Assembly (NCBI RefSeq): GCF_027744825.2
Contig: NW_026527054.1
Location: forward strand, 1,798,001 to 1,862,000
DNA length: 64,000 bases
From: Synchiropus splendidus
Taxonomy: Eukaryota; Chordata; Actinopteri; Syngnathiformes; Callionymidae
Reading direction: 5' to 3'
Below, in pieces: positions 48,001 to 61,783 of this stretch (position 1 is its first letter; every line of letters starts with the position of its first letter). A program made the position numbers and the translations under genes. The notes beneath the pieces are model-generated. The model did not search any database. It worked only from the letters and a program-made list of their open reading frames with translations, and was not told where the DNA came from.

Positions 48001-51000
48001 CAATGCAGACAACGCGTTTTCAGCCTGAGATAAGGTCGATTCTGGAACGCCAAACGTAAAAATGTTGATAAATTTGGAAAAACATTTCAGACAGCTTAGA
48101 TTTGATGTGCAACTACTAGAAAGACCCTTTCTGCTGTAGTGGGAGGTGAAAATTTCATGTTCTGAAGATTCCTTGCAAAGTTATGGCACAATGCAGGAAA
48201 CGCGTTTTTAGCCTGAGATAAGGTGGGTTCCGGAACGCCAAACATAAAAATGTTGATAACTTTGGAAAAACACTTCAGACAGCTTAGATTTGAAGTGCAA
48301 CTACTAGAAAGACGCTTTCTGCTATAGTGGGAGGTGAAAATTTCATGTTCTGAAGATTCCCTGCAAAGTTATGGCACAATGCCGAAAACGCGTTTTCAGC
48401 CTGAGATAAGGTGGGTTCCGGAACGCCAAACATAAAAATGTTGATAATTTTGGAAAAACACTTCAGACAGCTTAGATTTGATGTGCAACTACTAGAAAGA
48501 CCCTTTCTGCTATAGTAGGAGGTGAACATTTCATGTTCTGAAGCTTCCCTGAGAAGTTATGGCACAATGCAGAAAACGCGTTTTCAGCCTGAGACAAGGT
48601 GGTTTCCGAAACGCCAAACGTAAAAATGTTGATAACTTTGGAACAACACTTCAGATAGCTTAGATTTAATGTGCAACTACTAGAAATACCCTTTCTGCTA
48701 TAGTGGGAGGTGAAAATGTCATTTTCTGAACCTTCCCTGCAAAGTTATGGCACAATGCGTGAAACGCGTTTTCAGCCTGAGATAAGGTCGATTCCGGAAC
48801 GCCAAACATAAAAATGTTGATAACTTTGGAAAAACACTTCAGACAGCTTACATTTGATGTGCAACTACTAGAAAGACCCTTTCTGCTATAGTGGGAGGTG
48901 AACATTTCATGTTCTGAAGCTTCCCTGCAAAGTTATGGCACAATGCGTAAAACGCGTTTTCAGCCTAAGATAAGGTCGATTCCGCAACGCCAAACGTAAA
49001 AATGTTGATAACTTTGGAAAAACATTTCAGACAGCTTAGATTTGATGTGCAACTACTAGAAAAACCCTTTCTGCTGTAGTGGGAGGTGAAAATTTCATGT
49101 TCTGAAGATTCCCTGCAAAGTTATAGCACAATGCAGGAAACGCGTTTTCAGCCTGAGATAAGGTCGATTCAGGAACACCAAACATAAAAATGTTGAAAAC
49201 TTTCGAAAAACACTTCAGACAGCTTAGATTTGATGTGCAACTACTAGAAAGACCCTTTCTGCTATAGTGGGAGGTGAACATTTCATGTTCTGAAGCTTCC
49301 CTGAGAAGTTATGGCACAATGCAGAAAACGCGTTTTCAGCCTGAGACATGGTGGTTTCCGAACGCCAAACGTAAAAATGTTGATAACTTTGGAACAACAC
49401 TTCAGACAGCTTAGATTTAATGTGCAACTACTAGAAAGACCCTTTCTGCTATAGTGGGAGGTGAAAATTTCATTTTCTGAACCTTCCCTGCAAAGTTATG
49501 GCACAATGCGTGAAACGCGTTTTCAGCCTGAGATAAGGTCGATTCCAGAACGCCAAACATAAAAATGTTGATAACTTTGGAAAAACACTTCAGACAGCTT
49601 ACATTTGATGTGCAACTACTAGAAAGACCCTTTCTGCTATAGTGGGAGGTGAACATTTCATGTTCTGAAGCTTCCCTGCAAAGTTATGGCACAATGCGTA
49701 AAACGCGTTTTCAGCCTAAGATAAGGTCGATTTAGGAACACCAAACATAAAAATGTTGAAAACTTTCGAAAAACACTTCAGACAGCTTAGATTTGATGTG
49801 CAACTACTAGAAAGACCCTTTCTGCTATAGTGGGAGGTGAACATTTCATGTTCTGAAGCTTCCCTGAGAAGTTATGGCACAATGCAGAAAACGCGTTTTC
49901 AGCATGAGACAAGGTGGTTTCCGAAACGCCAAACGTAAAAATGTTGATAACTTTGGAACAACACTTCAGACAGCTTAGATTTAATGTGCAACTACTAGAA
50001 ATGCCCTTTCTGCTATAGTGGGAGGTGAACATTTCATTTTCTGAACCTTCCCTGCAAAGTTATGGCACAATGCGTAAAACACGTTTTCAACCTAAGATAA
50101 GGTCGATTCCGGAACGCCAAACATAAAAATGTTGATAACTTTAGAAAAACACATCAGACAGCTTAGATTTGATCTGCAACTACTAGAAAGAGCCTTTCTG
50201 CTATAGTGGGAGGTTAAATTTTCATGTTCGGAAGCTTCCATGCAAAGTTATGGCACAATGCAGACAACGCGTTTTCAGCCTGAGATAAGGTCGATTCTGA
50301 AACGCCAAACAAAAAAACGTTGATAACTTTGGAAAAACACTTCAGACAGCTTAGATTTGATGTGAAACTACTAGAAAGACCCTTTCTGCTATTGTGGGAG
50401 GTGACAATTTCATGTTCTGAAGCTTCCCTGCAAAGTTATGGCACAATGCAGAAAACGCGTTTTCAGCCTGAAATAAGGTCGATTCAGGAACGCCAAACGT
50501 AAAAATGTTGATAAATTTGGAAAAACATTTCAGACAGCTTAGATTTGATGTGCAACTACCAGAAAGAGCCTTTCTGCTATAGTGGGAGGTTAAAATTTCA
50601 TGTTCGGAAGCTTCCATGCAAAGTTATGGCACAATGCAGACAACGCGTTTTCAGCCTGACATAAGGTCGATTCCGGAACGCCAAACATAAAAATGTTGAT
50701 AACTTTGGAAAAACACTTCAGACAGCTTAGATTTGAGGTGCAACTACTAGAAAGACCCTTTCTGATATAGTGGATGGTGAAAATTCAAGGTCCATAAGCT
50801 TCCCTGCAAAGTTATGGCACAATACGTAAAACGCGTTTTCAGCCTGAGATAAGGTCGATTCCGGAACGCCAAACATAAAAATGTTCATAACTTTGGAAAA
50901 ACACTTCAGACAGCTTAGATTTGATGTGCAACTACTAGAAAGACCTTTTCTGCTATAATGTTAGGTGAACATTTGATGTTCTGAATCTTCCCTGAAAAGT

Positions 51001-54000
51001 TATGGCACAATGCGTAAAACGCGTTTTCAGCCAGAGATAAGGTCGATTCCGGAACGCCAAACATAAAAATGTTGATAACTTTGGAAAAACACTTCAGACA
51101 GCTTAGATTTGATGTGCAACTACTAGAAAGACCCTTTCTGCTATAGTGGGAGGTGAACATTTCATGTTCGGAAGCTTCCATGCCAAGTTATGGCACAAAG
51201 CGTAAAAAGCATTTTCAGCCTGAGATAAGGTCGATTCCGGAACGACAAACATAAAAATGTTGATAACTTTCGAAAAACACTTCAGACAGCTTAGATTTGA
51301 TGTGCAACTACTAGAAAGACCCTTTCTGCTATAGTGTTAGGTCAAAATTTCATGTTCTGAAGCTTCCCTGGAAAGTTATGGGACAATGCAGAAAACAATT
51401 TTTCATCCTGAGATACGGTCGATTCTGTAACGCCAAACATTAAAATGTTGATAACTTTCGAAAAACACTTCAGACAGCTTAGATTTGATGTGCAACTACT
51501 AAAAAGACCCTTTCTGCTATAGTGGGAGGTGAACATTTCATGTTCTGAAGCTTCCCTGCAAAGTTATGGCACAATGCAGACAACGCGTTTTCAGCTTGAG
51601 ATAAGGTGGGTTTCGGAACGCCAAACATAAAAATGTTGATAACTTTCGAAAAACACTTCAGGCAGCTTAGATTTGATGTGCAACTACTAGAAAGACCGTT
51701 TCTGCTGTAGTGGGAGGTGAAAATTTCATGTTCTAAAGGTTCCCTGCAAAGTTATGGCACAATGCGTAAAACGCGTTTTTAGCCTAAGATAAGGTCGATT
51801 CCGGAACGCCAAACATAAAAATGTTGATAACTTTGGAAAAACACTTCAGACAGCTTAGATTTGATGCGCAACTACTAGAAAGAACCTTTCTGCTATAGTG
51901 GGAGGTCAAAATTTCATGTTCTGAAGCTTCCCTGGAAAGTTATGGGACAATGCAGAAAATGCATTTTCATCCAGAGATAAGGTAGATCCAGAACGCCACA
52001 CATAAAAATGTTGATAACTTTCGAAAAACACTTCAGACAGCTTAGATTTGCTGTGCAACTACTAGAAAGACCCTTTCTGCTATAGTGGGAGGTCAAAATT
52101 TGATGTTCTGAAGCTTCCTTGCAAAGTTATGGCACAATGCAGAAAATGCGTTTTCAGACTGAGATAATGTCGATTCCGGAACGCCAAACATAAAAATGTT
52201 GATAACTTTGGAAAAACACTTCAGACAGCTTAGATTTGATGTGCAACTACTAGAAAGACCCTTTCTGCTATAGTGGGAGGTTAAAATTTCATGTTCGGAA
52301 GCTTCCATGCAAAGTTATGTCACAATGCAGACAATGCGTTTTCAGCCTGAGATAAGGTCGATTCTGGAACGCCAAACATAAAAATGTTGATAACGTTCGA
52401 AAAACACTTCAGACAGCTGAGATTTGACGTCCAACTACTAGAAAGAACCTTTCTGCTATAGTGGGAGGTCAAAATTTCATGTTCTGAAGCTTCCCTGGAA
52501 AGTTATGGGACAATGCAGAAAATGCATTTTCATCCTGAGATAAGGTAGATTCCGGAACGCCACACATAAAAATGTTGATAACTTTCGAAAAACACTTCAG
52601 ACATCTTAGATTTGATGTTCAACTACTAGAAGGACCCTTTCTGCTATAGTGGGAGGTTAAAATTTCATGTTCTGAATCTTCCCTGCAAAGTTATGGCACA
52701 ATGCAGAAAACGCGTTTTCAGCCTGAGATAAGGTGGGTTCCGGAACGCCAAACGTAAAAATGTTGATAACTTTGGAACAACACTTCAGACAGCTTAGATT
52801 TGATGTGCAACTACTAGAAAGACCCTTTCTGCTATAGTGGGAGGTGAACATTTCATGTTCTGAAGCTTCCCTGAGAAGTTATGGCACAATGCAGAAAACG
52901 CGTTTTCAGCCTGAGATAAGGTGGTTTCCAAATCGCCAAAGGTACAAATGTTGATTACTTTGGAACAACACTTCTGACAGCTTAGATTTAATGTGCAACT
53001 ACTAGAAAGACCCTTTCTGCTATAGTGGGAGGTCAAAATTTCATGTTCTGAAGCTTCCCATGGAAAGTTATGGGACAATTCAGAAAACGATTTTTCATCC
53101 TCAGATAAGGTCGATTACAGAACGCGAAACATAAAAATGTTCATAACTTTCGAAAAACACTTCAGACAGCTTAGATTTGATGTGCAACTACTAGAAACAC
53201 CCTTTCTGGTATAGTGGGACGTGAAAATTTCATGTGCTGAAGCTTCCCTGCAAAGTTATGCCACAATGCAGAAAACGCGTTTTCAGCTTGTGATAAGATG
53301 GGTTCCAGAACGCCAAACATAAAAATGTTGATAACTTTCGAATAACATTTTAGACAGCTTAGATTTGATGTTCAAATACAAGAAAGACCCTTTCTGCTAT
53401 AGTGGGAGGTTAAAATTTCATGTTCGAAAGCTTCCATGCAAAGTTATGGCACAATGCCGAAAACGCATTTTCAGTCTGAGATAAGGTCGATTCCGGGACG
53501 CCAAACATAAAAATGTTGATAACTTTCGAAAAACACTTCAGACAGCTTAGATTTGATGTGCATCTACTAGAAAGACCCATTCTGCTATAGTGGGACCTGA
53601 AAATTTCATGTTCTGAAGCTTCCCTGCAAAGTTATGGCACAATGCAGAAAACGCTTTTTCAGCTTGTGATAACGTGGGTTCCGGAACGCCAAACATAAAA
53701 ATGTTGATAACTTTCGAAAAACACTTCAGACAGCTTAGATTTGATGTGCAAATACTAGAAAGACCCTTTCTGCTATAGTGGGACGTGAAAATTTCATGTT
53801 CTGAAGCTTCCATGCAAAGTTATGGCACAATGCAGACAACGCGTTTTCATCTTGAGATAAGGTCGATTCTGGAACGCCAAACGTAAAAATGTTGATAAAT
53901 TTGGAAAAACATTTCAGACAGCTTAGATTTGATGTGCAACTACTAGAAAGACCCTTTCTGCTGTAGTGGGAGGTGAAAATTTCATGTTCTGAAGATTCCT

Positions 54001-55338
54001 TGCAAAGTTATGGCACAATGCAGGAAACGTGTTTTCAGCCTGAGATAAGGTCGATTCAGGAACACCAAACATAAAAATGTTGAAAACTTTCGAAAAACAC
54101 ATCAGACAGCTTAGATTTGAGGTGCAACTACTAGAAAGACCCTTTCTGGTATAGTGGGAGGTGAAAATTTCATGTTCGGAAGCTTCCCTGCAAAGTTATG
54201 GGACAATGCAGAAAACGATTTTTCATCCTGAGATAAGGTCGATTCCGGAACGCCAAACATAAAAATGTTGATAACTTTCGAAAAACACTTCAGACAGCTT
54301 AGATTTCATGCGCAACTACTAGAAAGACCCTTTCTGCTATAGTGGGAGCTGAAAATTTCATGTTCTGAAGCTTCCCTGCAAAGTTATGGCACAATGCAGA
54401 AAACGCGTTTTCAGCCTGAGATAAGGTGGGTTCCGGAACGCCAAACATAAAAATGTTGATAACTTTGGAAAAACACTTCAGACAGCTTAGATTTGAAGTG
54501 CAACTACTAGAAAGACGCTTTCTGCTATAGTGGGAGGTGAAAATTTCATGTTCTGAAGCTTCCCTGCAAAGTTATGGCACAATGCCGAAAACGCGTTTTC
54601 AGCCTGAGATAAGGTGGGTTCCGGAACGCCAAACATAAAAATGTTGATAATTTTGGAAAAACACTTCAGACAGCTTAGATTTGATGTGCAACTACTAGAA
54701 AGACCCTTTCTGCTATAGTAGGAGGTGAACATTTCATGTTCTGAAGCTTCCCTGAGAAGTTATGGCACAATGCAGAAAACGCGTTTTCAGCCTGAGACAA
54801 AGTGGTTTCCGAAACGCCAAACGTAAAAATGTTGATAACTTTGGAACAACACTTCAGATAGCTTAGATTTAATGTGCAACTACTAGAAATACCCTTTCTG
54901 CTATAGTGGGAGGTGAAAATTTCATTTTCTGAACCTTCCCTGCAAAGTTATGGCACAATGCGTGAAACGCGTTTTCAGCCTGAGATAAGGTCGATTCCGG
55001 AACGCCAAACATAAAAATGTTGATAACTTTGGAAAAACACTTCAGACAGCTTACATTTGATGTGCAACTACTAGAAAGACCCTTTCTGCTATAGTGGGAG
55101 GTGAACATTTCATGTTCTGAAGCTTCCCTGCAAAGTTATGGCACAATGCGTAAAACTCGTTTTCAGCCTAAGATAAGGTCGATTCCGGAACGCCAAACAT
55201 AAAAATGTTGATAACTTTGGAAAAACACATCAGACAGCTTAGATTTGATCTGCAACTACTAGAAAGACCCTTTCTGCTATATTGGGAAGTTAAATTTTCA
55301 TGTTCAGAAGCTTCCATGCAAAGTTATGGCACAATGCA

Positions 55339-58158
55339 GACAACGCGTTTTCAGCCTGAGATAAGGTCGATTCTGAAACGCCAAACGTAAAAATGTTGAT
55401 AACTTTGGAAAAACATTTCAAACAGCTTAGATTTGATGTGCAACTACTAGAAAGACCCTTTCTGCTGTAGTGGGAGGTGAAAATTTCATTTTCTGAAGCT
55501 TCCCTGCAAAGTTATGGCACAATGCCGAAAACGCGTTTTCAGCCTGAGATAAGGTGGGTTCCGGAACGCCAAACATAAAAATGTTGATAACTTTGGAACA
55601 ACACTTCAGACAGCTTAGATTTAATGTGCAACTACTAGAAATACCCTTTCTGCTATAGTGGGAGGTGAACATTTCATGTTCTGAAGCTTCCCTGCAAAGT
55701 TATGGCACATTGCGTAAAACACATTTTCAGCCTAAGATAAGGTCGATTCCGGAACGCCAACCATAAAAATGTTGATAACTTTGGAAAAACACATCAGACA
55801 GCTTAGATTTGATCTGCAACTACTAGAAAGACCCTTTCTGCTATAGTGGGAGGTTAAATTTTCATGTTCGGAAGCTTCCATGCAAAGTTATGGCACAATG
55901 CAGACAACGCGTTTTCAGCCTGAGATAAGGTCGATTCTGGAACGCCAAACGTAAAAATGTTGATAACTTTGGAAAAACATTTCAGACAGCTTAGATTTGA
56001 TGTGCAACTACTAGAAAGACCCTTTCTGCTGTAGTGGGAGGTGAAAATTTCATGTTCTGAAGATTCCTTGCAAAGTTATGGCACAATGCAGGAAACACAT
56101 TTTCAGCCTGAGATAAGGTCGATTCAGGAACACCAAACATAAAAATGTTGAAAACTTTCGAAAAACACATCAGACAGCTTAGATTTGAGGTGCAACTACT
56201 AGAAAGACCCTTTCTGGTATAGTGGGAGGTGGAAATTTCATGTTCTGAAGCTTCCCTGCAAAGTTATGGGACAATGCAGAAAACGATTTTTCATCCTGAG
56301 ATAAGGTCGATTCCGGAACGCCAAACACAAAAATGTTGATAACTTTCGAAAAACACTTCAGACAGCTTAGATTTCATGTGCAACTACTAGAAAGACCCTT
56401 TCTGCTATGGTGGGAGGTGACAATTTCATGTTCTGAAGCTTCCCTGAGAAGTTATGGCACAATGCAGAAAACGCGTTTTCAGCATGAGACAAGGTGGTTT
56501 CCGAAACGCCAAACGTAAAAATGTTGATAACTTTGGAACAACACTTCAGACAGCTTAGATTTAATGTGCAACTACTAGAAATACCCTTTCTGCTATAGTG
56601 GGAGGTGAAAATTTCATTTTCTGAACCTTCCCTGCAAAGTTATGGCACAATGCGTGAAACGCGTTTTCAGCCTGAGATAAGGTCGATTCCGGAACGCCAA
56701 ACATAAAAATGTTGATAACTTTGGAAAAACACTTCAGACAGCTTACATTTGATGTGCAACTACTAGAAAGACCCTTTCTGCTATAGTGGGAGGTGAACAT
56801 TTCATGTTCTGAAGCTTCCCTGCAAAGTTATGGGACAATGCAGAAAACGATTTTTCATCCTGAGATAAGGTCGATTCCGGAACGCCAAACATAAAAATGT
56901 TGATAACTTTCGAAAAACACTTCAGACAGCTAAGATTTCATGTGCAACTACTAGAAAGACCCTTTCTGCTATGGTGGGAGGTGAAAATTTCATGTTCTGA
57001 AGCTTCCCTGAGAAGTTATGGCACAATGCAGAAAACGCGTTTTCAGCATGAGACAAGGTGGTTTCCGAAACGCCAAAGGTAAAAATGTTGATAACTTTGG
57101 AACAACACTTCAGACAGCTTAGATTTAATGTGCAACTACTAGAAATACCCTTTCTGCTATAGTGGGAGGTGAAAATTTCATTTTCTGAACCTTCCCTGCA
57201 AAGTTATGGCACAATGCGTGAAACGCGTTTTCAGCCTGAGATAAGGTCGATTCCGGAACGCCAAACATAAAAATGTTGATAACTTTGGAAAAACACTTCA
57301 GACAGCTTACATTTGATGTGCAACTACTAGAAAGACCCTTTCTGCTATAGTGGGAGGTGAACATTTCATGTTCTGAAGCTTCCCTGCAAAGTTATGGCAC
57401 AATGCGTAAAACGCGTTTTCAGCCTAAGATAAGGTCGATTCCGGAACGCCAAACATAAAAATGTTGATAACTTTGGAAAAACACATCAGACAGCTTAGAT
57501 TTGATCTGCAACTACTAGAAAGACCCTTTCTGATATAGTGGGAGGTTAAATTTTCATGTTCAGAAGCTTCCATGCAAAGTTATGGCACAATGCAGACAAC
57601 GCGTTTTCAGCCTGAGACAAGGTGGTTTCCGAAACGCCAAACGTAAAAGTGTTGATAACTTTGGAACAACACTTCAGACACCTTAGATTTGATGTGCAAC
57701 TACTAGAAAGACCCTTTCTGCTATAGTGGGAGGTCAAAATTTGATGTTCTGAAGCTTCCTTGCAAAGTTATGGCACAATGCAGAAAATGCGTTTTCAGAC
57801 TGAGATAAAGTCGATTCTGGAACGCCAAACATAAAAATGTTGATAACTTTGGAAAAACACTTCAGACAGCTTAGATTTGATGTGCAACTACTCGAAAGAC
57901 CCCTTCTGCTGTAGTGGGAGGTGAAAATTTCATGTTCTGAAGATTCCCTGCAAAGTTATAGCACAATGCAGGAAACGCGTTTTCAGCCTGAGATAAGGTC
58001 GATTCAGGAACACCAACCATAAAAATGTTGAAAACTTTCGAAAAACACTTCAGACAGCTTAGATTTGATGTGCAACTACTAGAAAGACCCTTTCTGCTGT
58101 AGTGGGAGGTGAAAATTTCATGTTCTGAAGATTCCTTGCAAAGTTATGGCACAATGCA
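55339..58158 (+). repeat. 2,820-bp (15-monomer) tandem duplication, unit 1
   Basis: All diagnostic variants from 55,427 to 57,546 recur 2,820 bp later, which is exactly 15 x 188. The unit also matches block IV copy 1 at an offset of 12,407 bp, so this is the parental arrangement. Confidence 0.88.
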
Positions 58159-60978
58159 GACAACGCGTTTTCAGCCTGAGATAAGGTCGATTCTGAAACG
58201 CCAAACGTAAAAATGTTGATAACTTTGGAAAAACATTTCAAACAGCTTAGATTTGATGTGCAACTACTAGAAAGACCCTTTCTGCTGTAGTGGGAGGTGA
58301 AAATTTCATTTTCTGAAGCTTCCCTGCAAAGTTATGGCACAATGCCGAAAACGCGTTTTCAGCCTGAGATAAGGTGGGTTCCGGAACGCCAAACATAAAA
58401 ATGTTGATAACTTTGGAACAACACTTCAGACAGCTTAGATTTAATGTGCAACTACTAGAAATACCCTTTCTGCTATAGTGGGAGGTGAACATTTCATGTT
58501 CTGAAGCTTCCCTGCAAAGTTATGGCACATTGCGTAAAACACATTTTCAGCCTAAGATAAGGTCGATTCCGGAACGCCAACCATAAAAATGTTGATAACT
58601 TTGGAAAAACACATCAGACAGCTTAGATTTGATCTGCAACTACTAGAAAGACCCTTTCTGCTATAGTGGGAGGTTAAATTTTCATGTTCGGAAGCTTCCA
58701 TGCAAAGTTATGGCTCAATGCAGACAACGCGTTTTCAGCCTGAGATAAGGTCGATTCTGGAACGCCAAACGTAAAAATGTTGATAACTTTGGAAAAACAT
58801 TTCAGACAGCTTAGATTTGATGTGCAACTACTAGAAAGACCCTTTCTGCTGTAGTGGGAGGTGAAAATTTCATGTTCTGAAGATTCCTTGCAAAGTTATG
58901 GCACAATGCAGGAAACACATTTTCAGCCTGAGATAAGGTCGATTCAGGAACACCAAACATAAAAATGTTGAAAACTTTCGAAAAACACATCAGACAGCTT
59001 AGATTTGAGGTGCAACTACTAGAAAGACCCTTTCTGGTATAGTGGGAGGTGGAAATTTCATGTTCTGAAGCTTCCCTGCAAAGTTATGGGACAATGCAGA
59101 AAACGATTTTTCATCCTGAGATAAGGTCGATTCCGGAACGCCAAACATAAAAATGTTGATAACTTTCGAAAAACACTTCAGACAGCTTAGATTTCATGTG
59201 CAACTACTAGAAAGACCCTTTCTGCTATGGTGGGAGGTGAAAATTTCATGTTCTGAAGCTTCCCTGAGAAGTTATGGCACAATGCAGAAAACGCGTTTTC
59301 AGCATGAGACAAGGTGGTTTCCGAAACGCCAAACATAAAAATGTTGATAACTTTGGAACAACACTTCAGACAGCTTAGATTTAATGTGCAACTACTAGAA
59401 ATACCCTTTCTGCTATAGTGGGAGGTGAAAATTTCATTTTCTGAACCTTCCCTGCAAAGTTATGGCACAATGCGTGAAACGCGTTTTCAGCCTGAGATAA
59501 GGTCGATTCCGGAACGCCAAACATAAAAATGTTGATAACTTTGGAAAAACACTTCAGACAGCTTACATTTGATGTGCAACTACTAGAAAGACCCTTTCTG
59601 CTATAGTGGGAGGTGAACATTTCATGTTCTGAAGCTTCCCTACAAAGTTATGGGACAATGCAGAAAACGATTTTTCATCCTGAGATAAGGTCGATTCCGG
59701 AACGCCAAACATAAAAATGTTGATAACTTTCGAAAAACACTTCAGACAGCTTAGATTTCATGTGCAACTACTAGAAAGACCCTTTCTGCTATGGTGGGAG
59801 GTGAAAATTTCATGTTCTGAAGCATCCCTGAGAAGTTATGGCACAATGCAGAAAACGCGTTTTCAGCATGAGACAAGGTGGTTTCCGAAACGCCAAAGGT
59901 AAAAATGTTGATAACTTTGGAACAACACTTCAGACAGCTTAGATTTAATGTGCAACTACTAGAAATACCCTTTCTGCTATAGTGGGAGGTGAAAATTTCA
60001 TTTTCTGAACCTTCCCTGCAAAGTTATGGCACAATGCGTGAAACGCGTTTTCAGCCTGAGATAAGGTCGATTCCGGAACGCCAAACATAAAAATGTTGAT
60101 AACTTTGGAAAAACACTTCAGACAGCTTACATTTGATGTGCAACTACTAGAAAGACCCTTTCTGCTATAGTGGGAGGTGAACATTTCATGTTCTGAAGCT
60201 TCCCTGCAAAGTTATGGCACAATGCGTAAAACGCGTTTTCAGCCTAAGATAAGGTCGATTCCGGAACGCCAAACATAAAAATGTTGATAACTTTGGAAAA
60301 ACACATCAGACAGCTTAGATTTGATCTGCAACTACTAGAAAGACCCTTTCTGATATAGTGGGAGGTTAAATTTTCATGTTCAGAAGCTTCCATGCAAAGT
60401 TATGGCACAATGCAGACAACGCGTTTTCAGCCTGAGACAAGGTGGTTTCCGAAACGCCAAACGTAAAAGTGTTGATAACTTTGGAACAACACTTCAGACA
60501 CCTTAGATTTGATGTGAAACTACTAGAAAGACCCTTTCTGCTATAGTGGGAGGTCAAAATTTGATGTTCTGAAGCTTCCTTGCAAAGTTATGGCACAATG
60601 CAGAAAATGCGTTTTCAGACTGAGATAAAGTCGATTCTGGAACGCCAAACATAAAAATGTTGATAACTTTGGAAAAACACTTCAGACAGCTTAGATTTGA
60701 TGTGCAACTACTCGAAAGACCCCTTCTGCTGTAGTGGGAGGTGAAAATTTCATGTTCTGAAGATTCCCTGCAAAGTTATAGCACAATGCAGGAAACGCGT
60801 TTTCAGCCTGAGATAAGGTCGATTCAGGAACACCAACCATAAAAATGTTGAAAACTTTCGAAAAACACTTCAGACAGCTTAGATTTGATGTGCAACTACT
60901 AGAAAGACCCTTTCTGCTGTAGTGGGAGGTGAAAATTTCATGTTCTGAAGATTCCTTGCAAAGTTATGGCACAATGCA
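58159..60978 (+). repeat. 2,820-bp (15-monomer) tandem duplication, unit 2
   Basis: The join is near 58,158, where a monomer beginning as the GAAGATTCCTTGC type continues with GCAGACAACGCG and TTCTGAAACGCC, a combination not found at the matching point of copy 1. After 60,978 the sequence resumes the copy 1 order with GCAGGAAACGCG. Differences from unit 1 are few, for example CACATAAAA near 59,331 against CACGTAAAA-type bases near 56,511, and TGAAACTACTAG near 60,516 against TGCAACTACTAG near 57,696. Confidence 0.88.
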
Positions 60979-61783
60979 GGAAACGCGTTTTCAGCCTGAG
61001 ATAAGGTGGGTTCCGGAACGCCAAACATAAAAATGTTGATAACTTTGGAAAAACACTTCAGACAGCTTAGATTTGAAGTGCAACTACTAGAAAGACGCTT
61101 TCTGCTATAGTGGGAGGTGAAAATTTCATGTTCTGAAGATTCCCTGCAAAGTTATGGCACAATGCCGAAAACGCGTTTTCAGCCTGAGATAAGGTGGGAT
61201 CCGGAACGCCAAACATAAAAATGTTGATAATTTTGGAAAAACACTTCAGACAGCTTAGATTTGATGTGCAACTACTAGAAAGACCCTTTCTGCTATAGTA
61301 GGAGGTGAACATTTCATGTTCTGAAGCTTCCCTGAGAAGTTATGGCACAATGCAGAAAACGCGTTTTCAGCCTGAGACAAGGTGGTTTCCGGAACGCCAA
61401 ACGTAAAAATGTTGATAACTTTGGAACAACACTTCAGATAGCTTAGATTTAATGTGCAAGTACTAGAAATACCCTTTCTGATATAGTGGGAGGTGAAAAT
61501 GTCATTTTCTGAACCTTCCCTGCAAAGTTATGGCACAATGCGTGAAACGCGTTTTCAGCCTGAGATAAGGTCGATTCCGGAACGCCAAACATAAAAATGT
61601 TGATAACTTTGGAAAAACACTTCAGACAGCTTACATTTGATGTGCAACTACTAGACAGACCCTTTCTGCTATAGTGGGAGGTGAACATTTCATGTTCTGA
61701 AGCTTCCCTGCAAAGTTATGGCACAATGCGTAAAACGCGTTTTCAGCCTAAGATAAGGTCGATTCCGGAACGCCAAACATAAA
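60280..61783 (+). repeat. 1,504-bp (8-monomer) tandem duplication, unit 1
   Basis: Variants at 60,366, 61,067 and 61,449 recur exactly 1,504 bp downstream (8 x 188). The order of monomers matches 45,048-46,551 of block IV copy 1. Boundaries are placed inside an identical stretch (CCGGAACGCCAAACAT) and are accurate only to about 100 bases. Confidence 0.85.

Larger units (their letters stand above)
36120..49465 (+). repeat. Block IV higher-order unit, copy 1 (13,346 bp, 71 monomers)
   Basis: Variants at 36,441, 36,974, 37,569 and 37,996 reappear exactly 13,346 bp downstream, and the second copy starts where this one ends, so the two are in direct tandem. The length is 71 x 188 less two bases. 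Internal structure includes a trimer duplicated at 43,926/44,490 (564 bp) and a segment recurring at 42,080, 45,840 and 48,284 (offsets 3,760 and 2,444 bp). Monomers from 38.6 kb and 41.3 kb are also reused at 47.7-48.0 kb. The left boundary, between about 36,105 and 36,120, is where the two copies stop matching. Confidence 0.88.
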
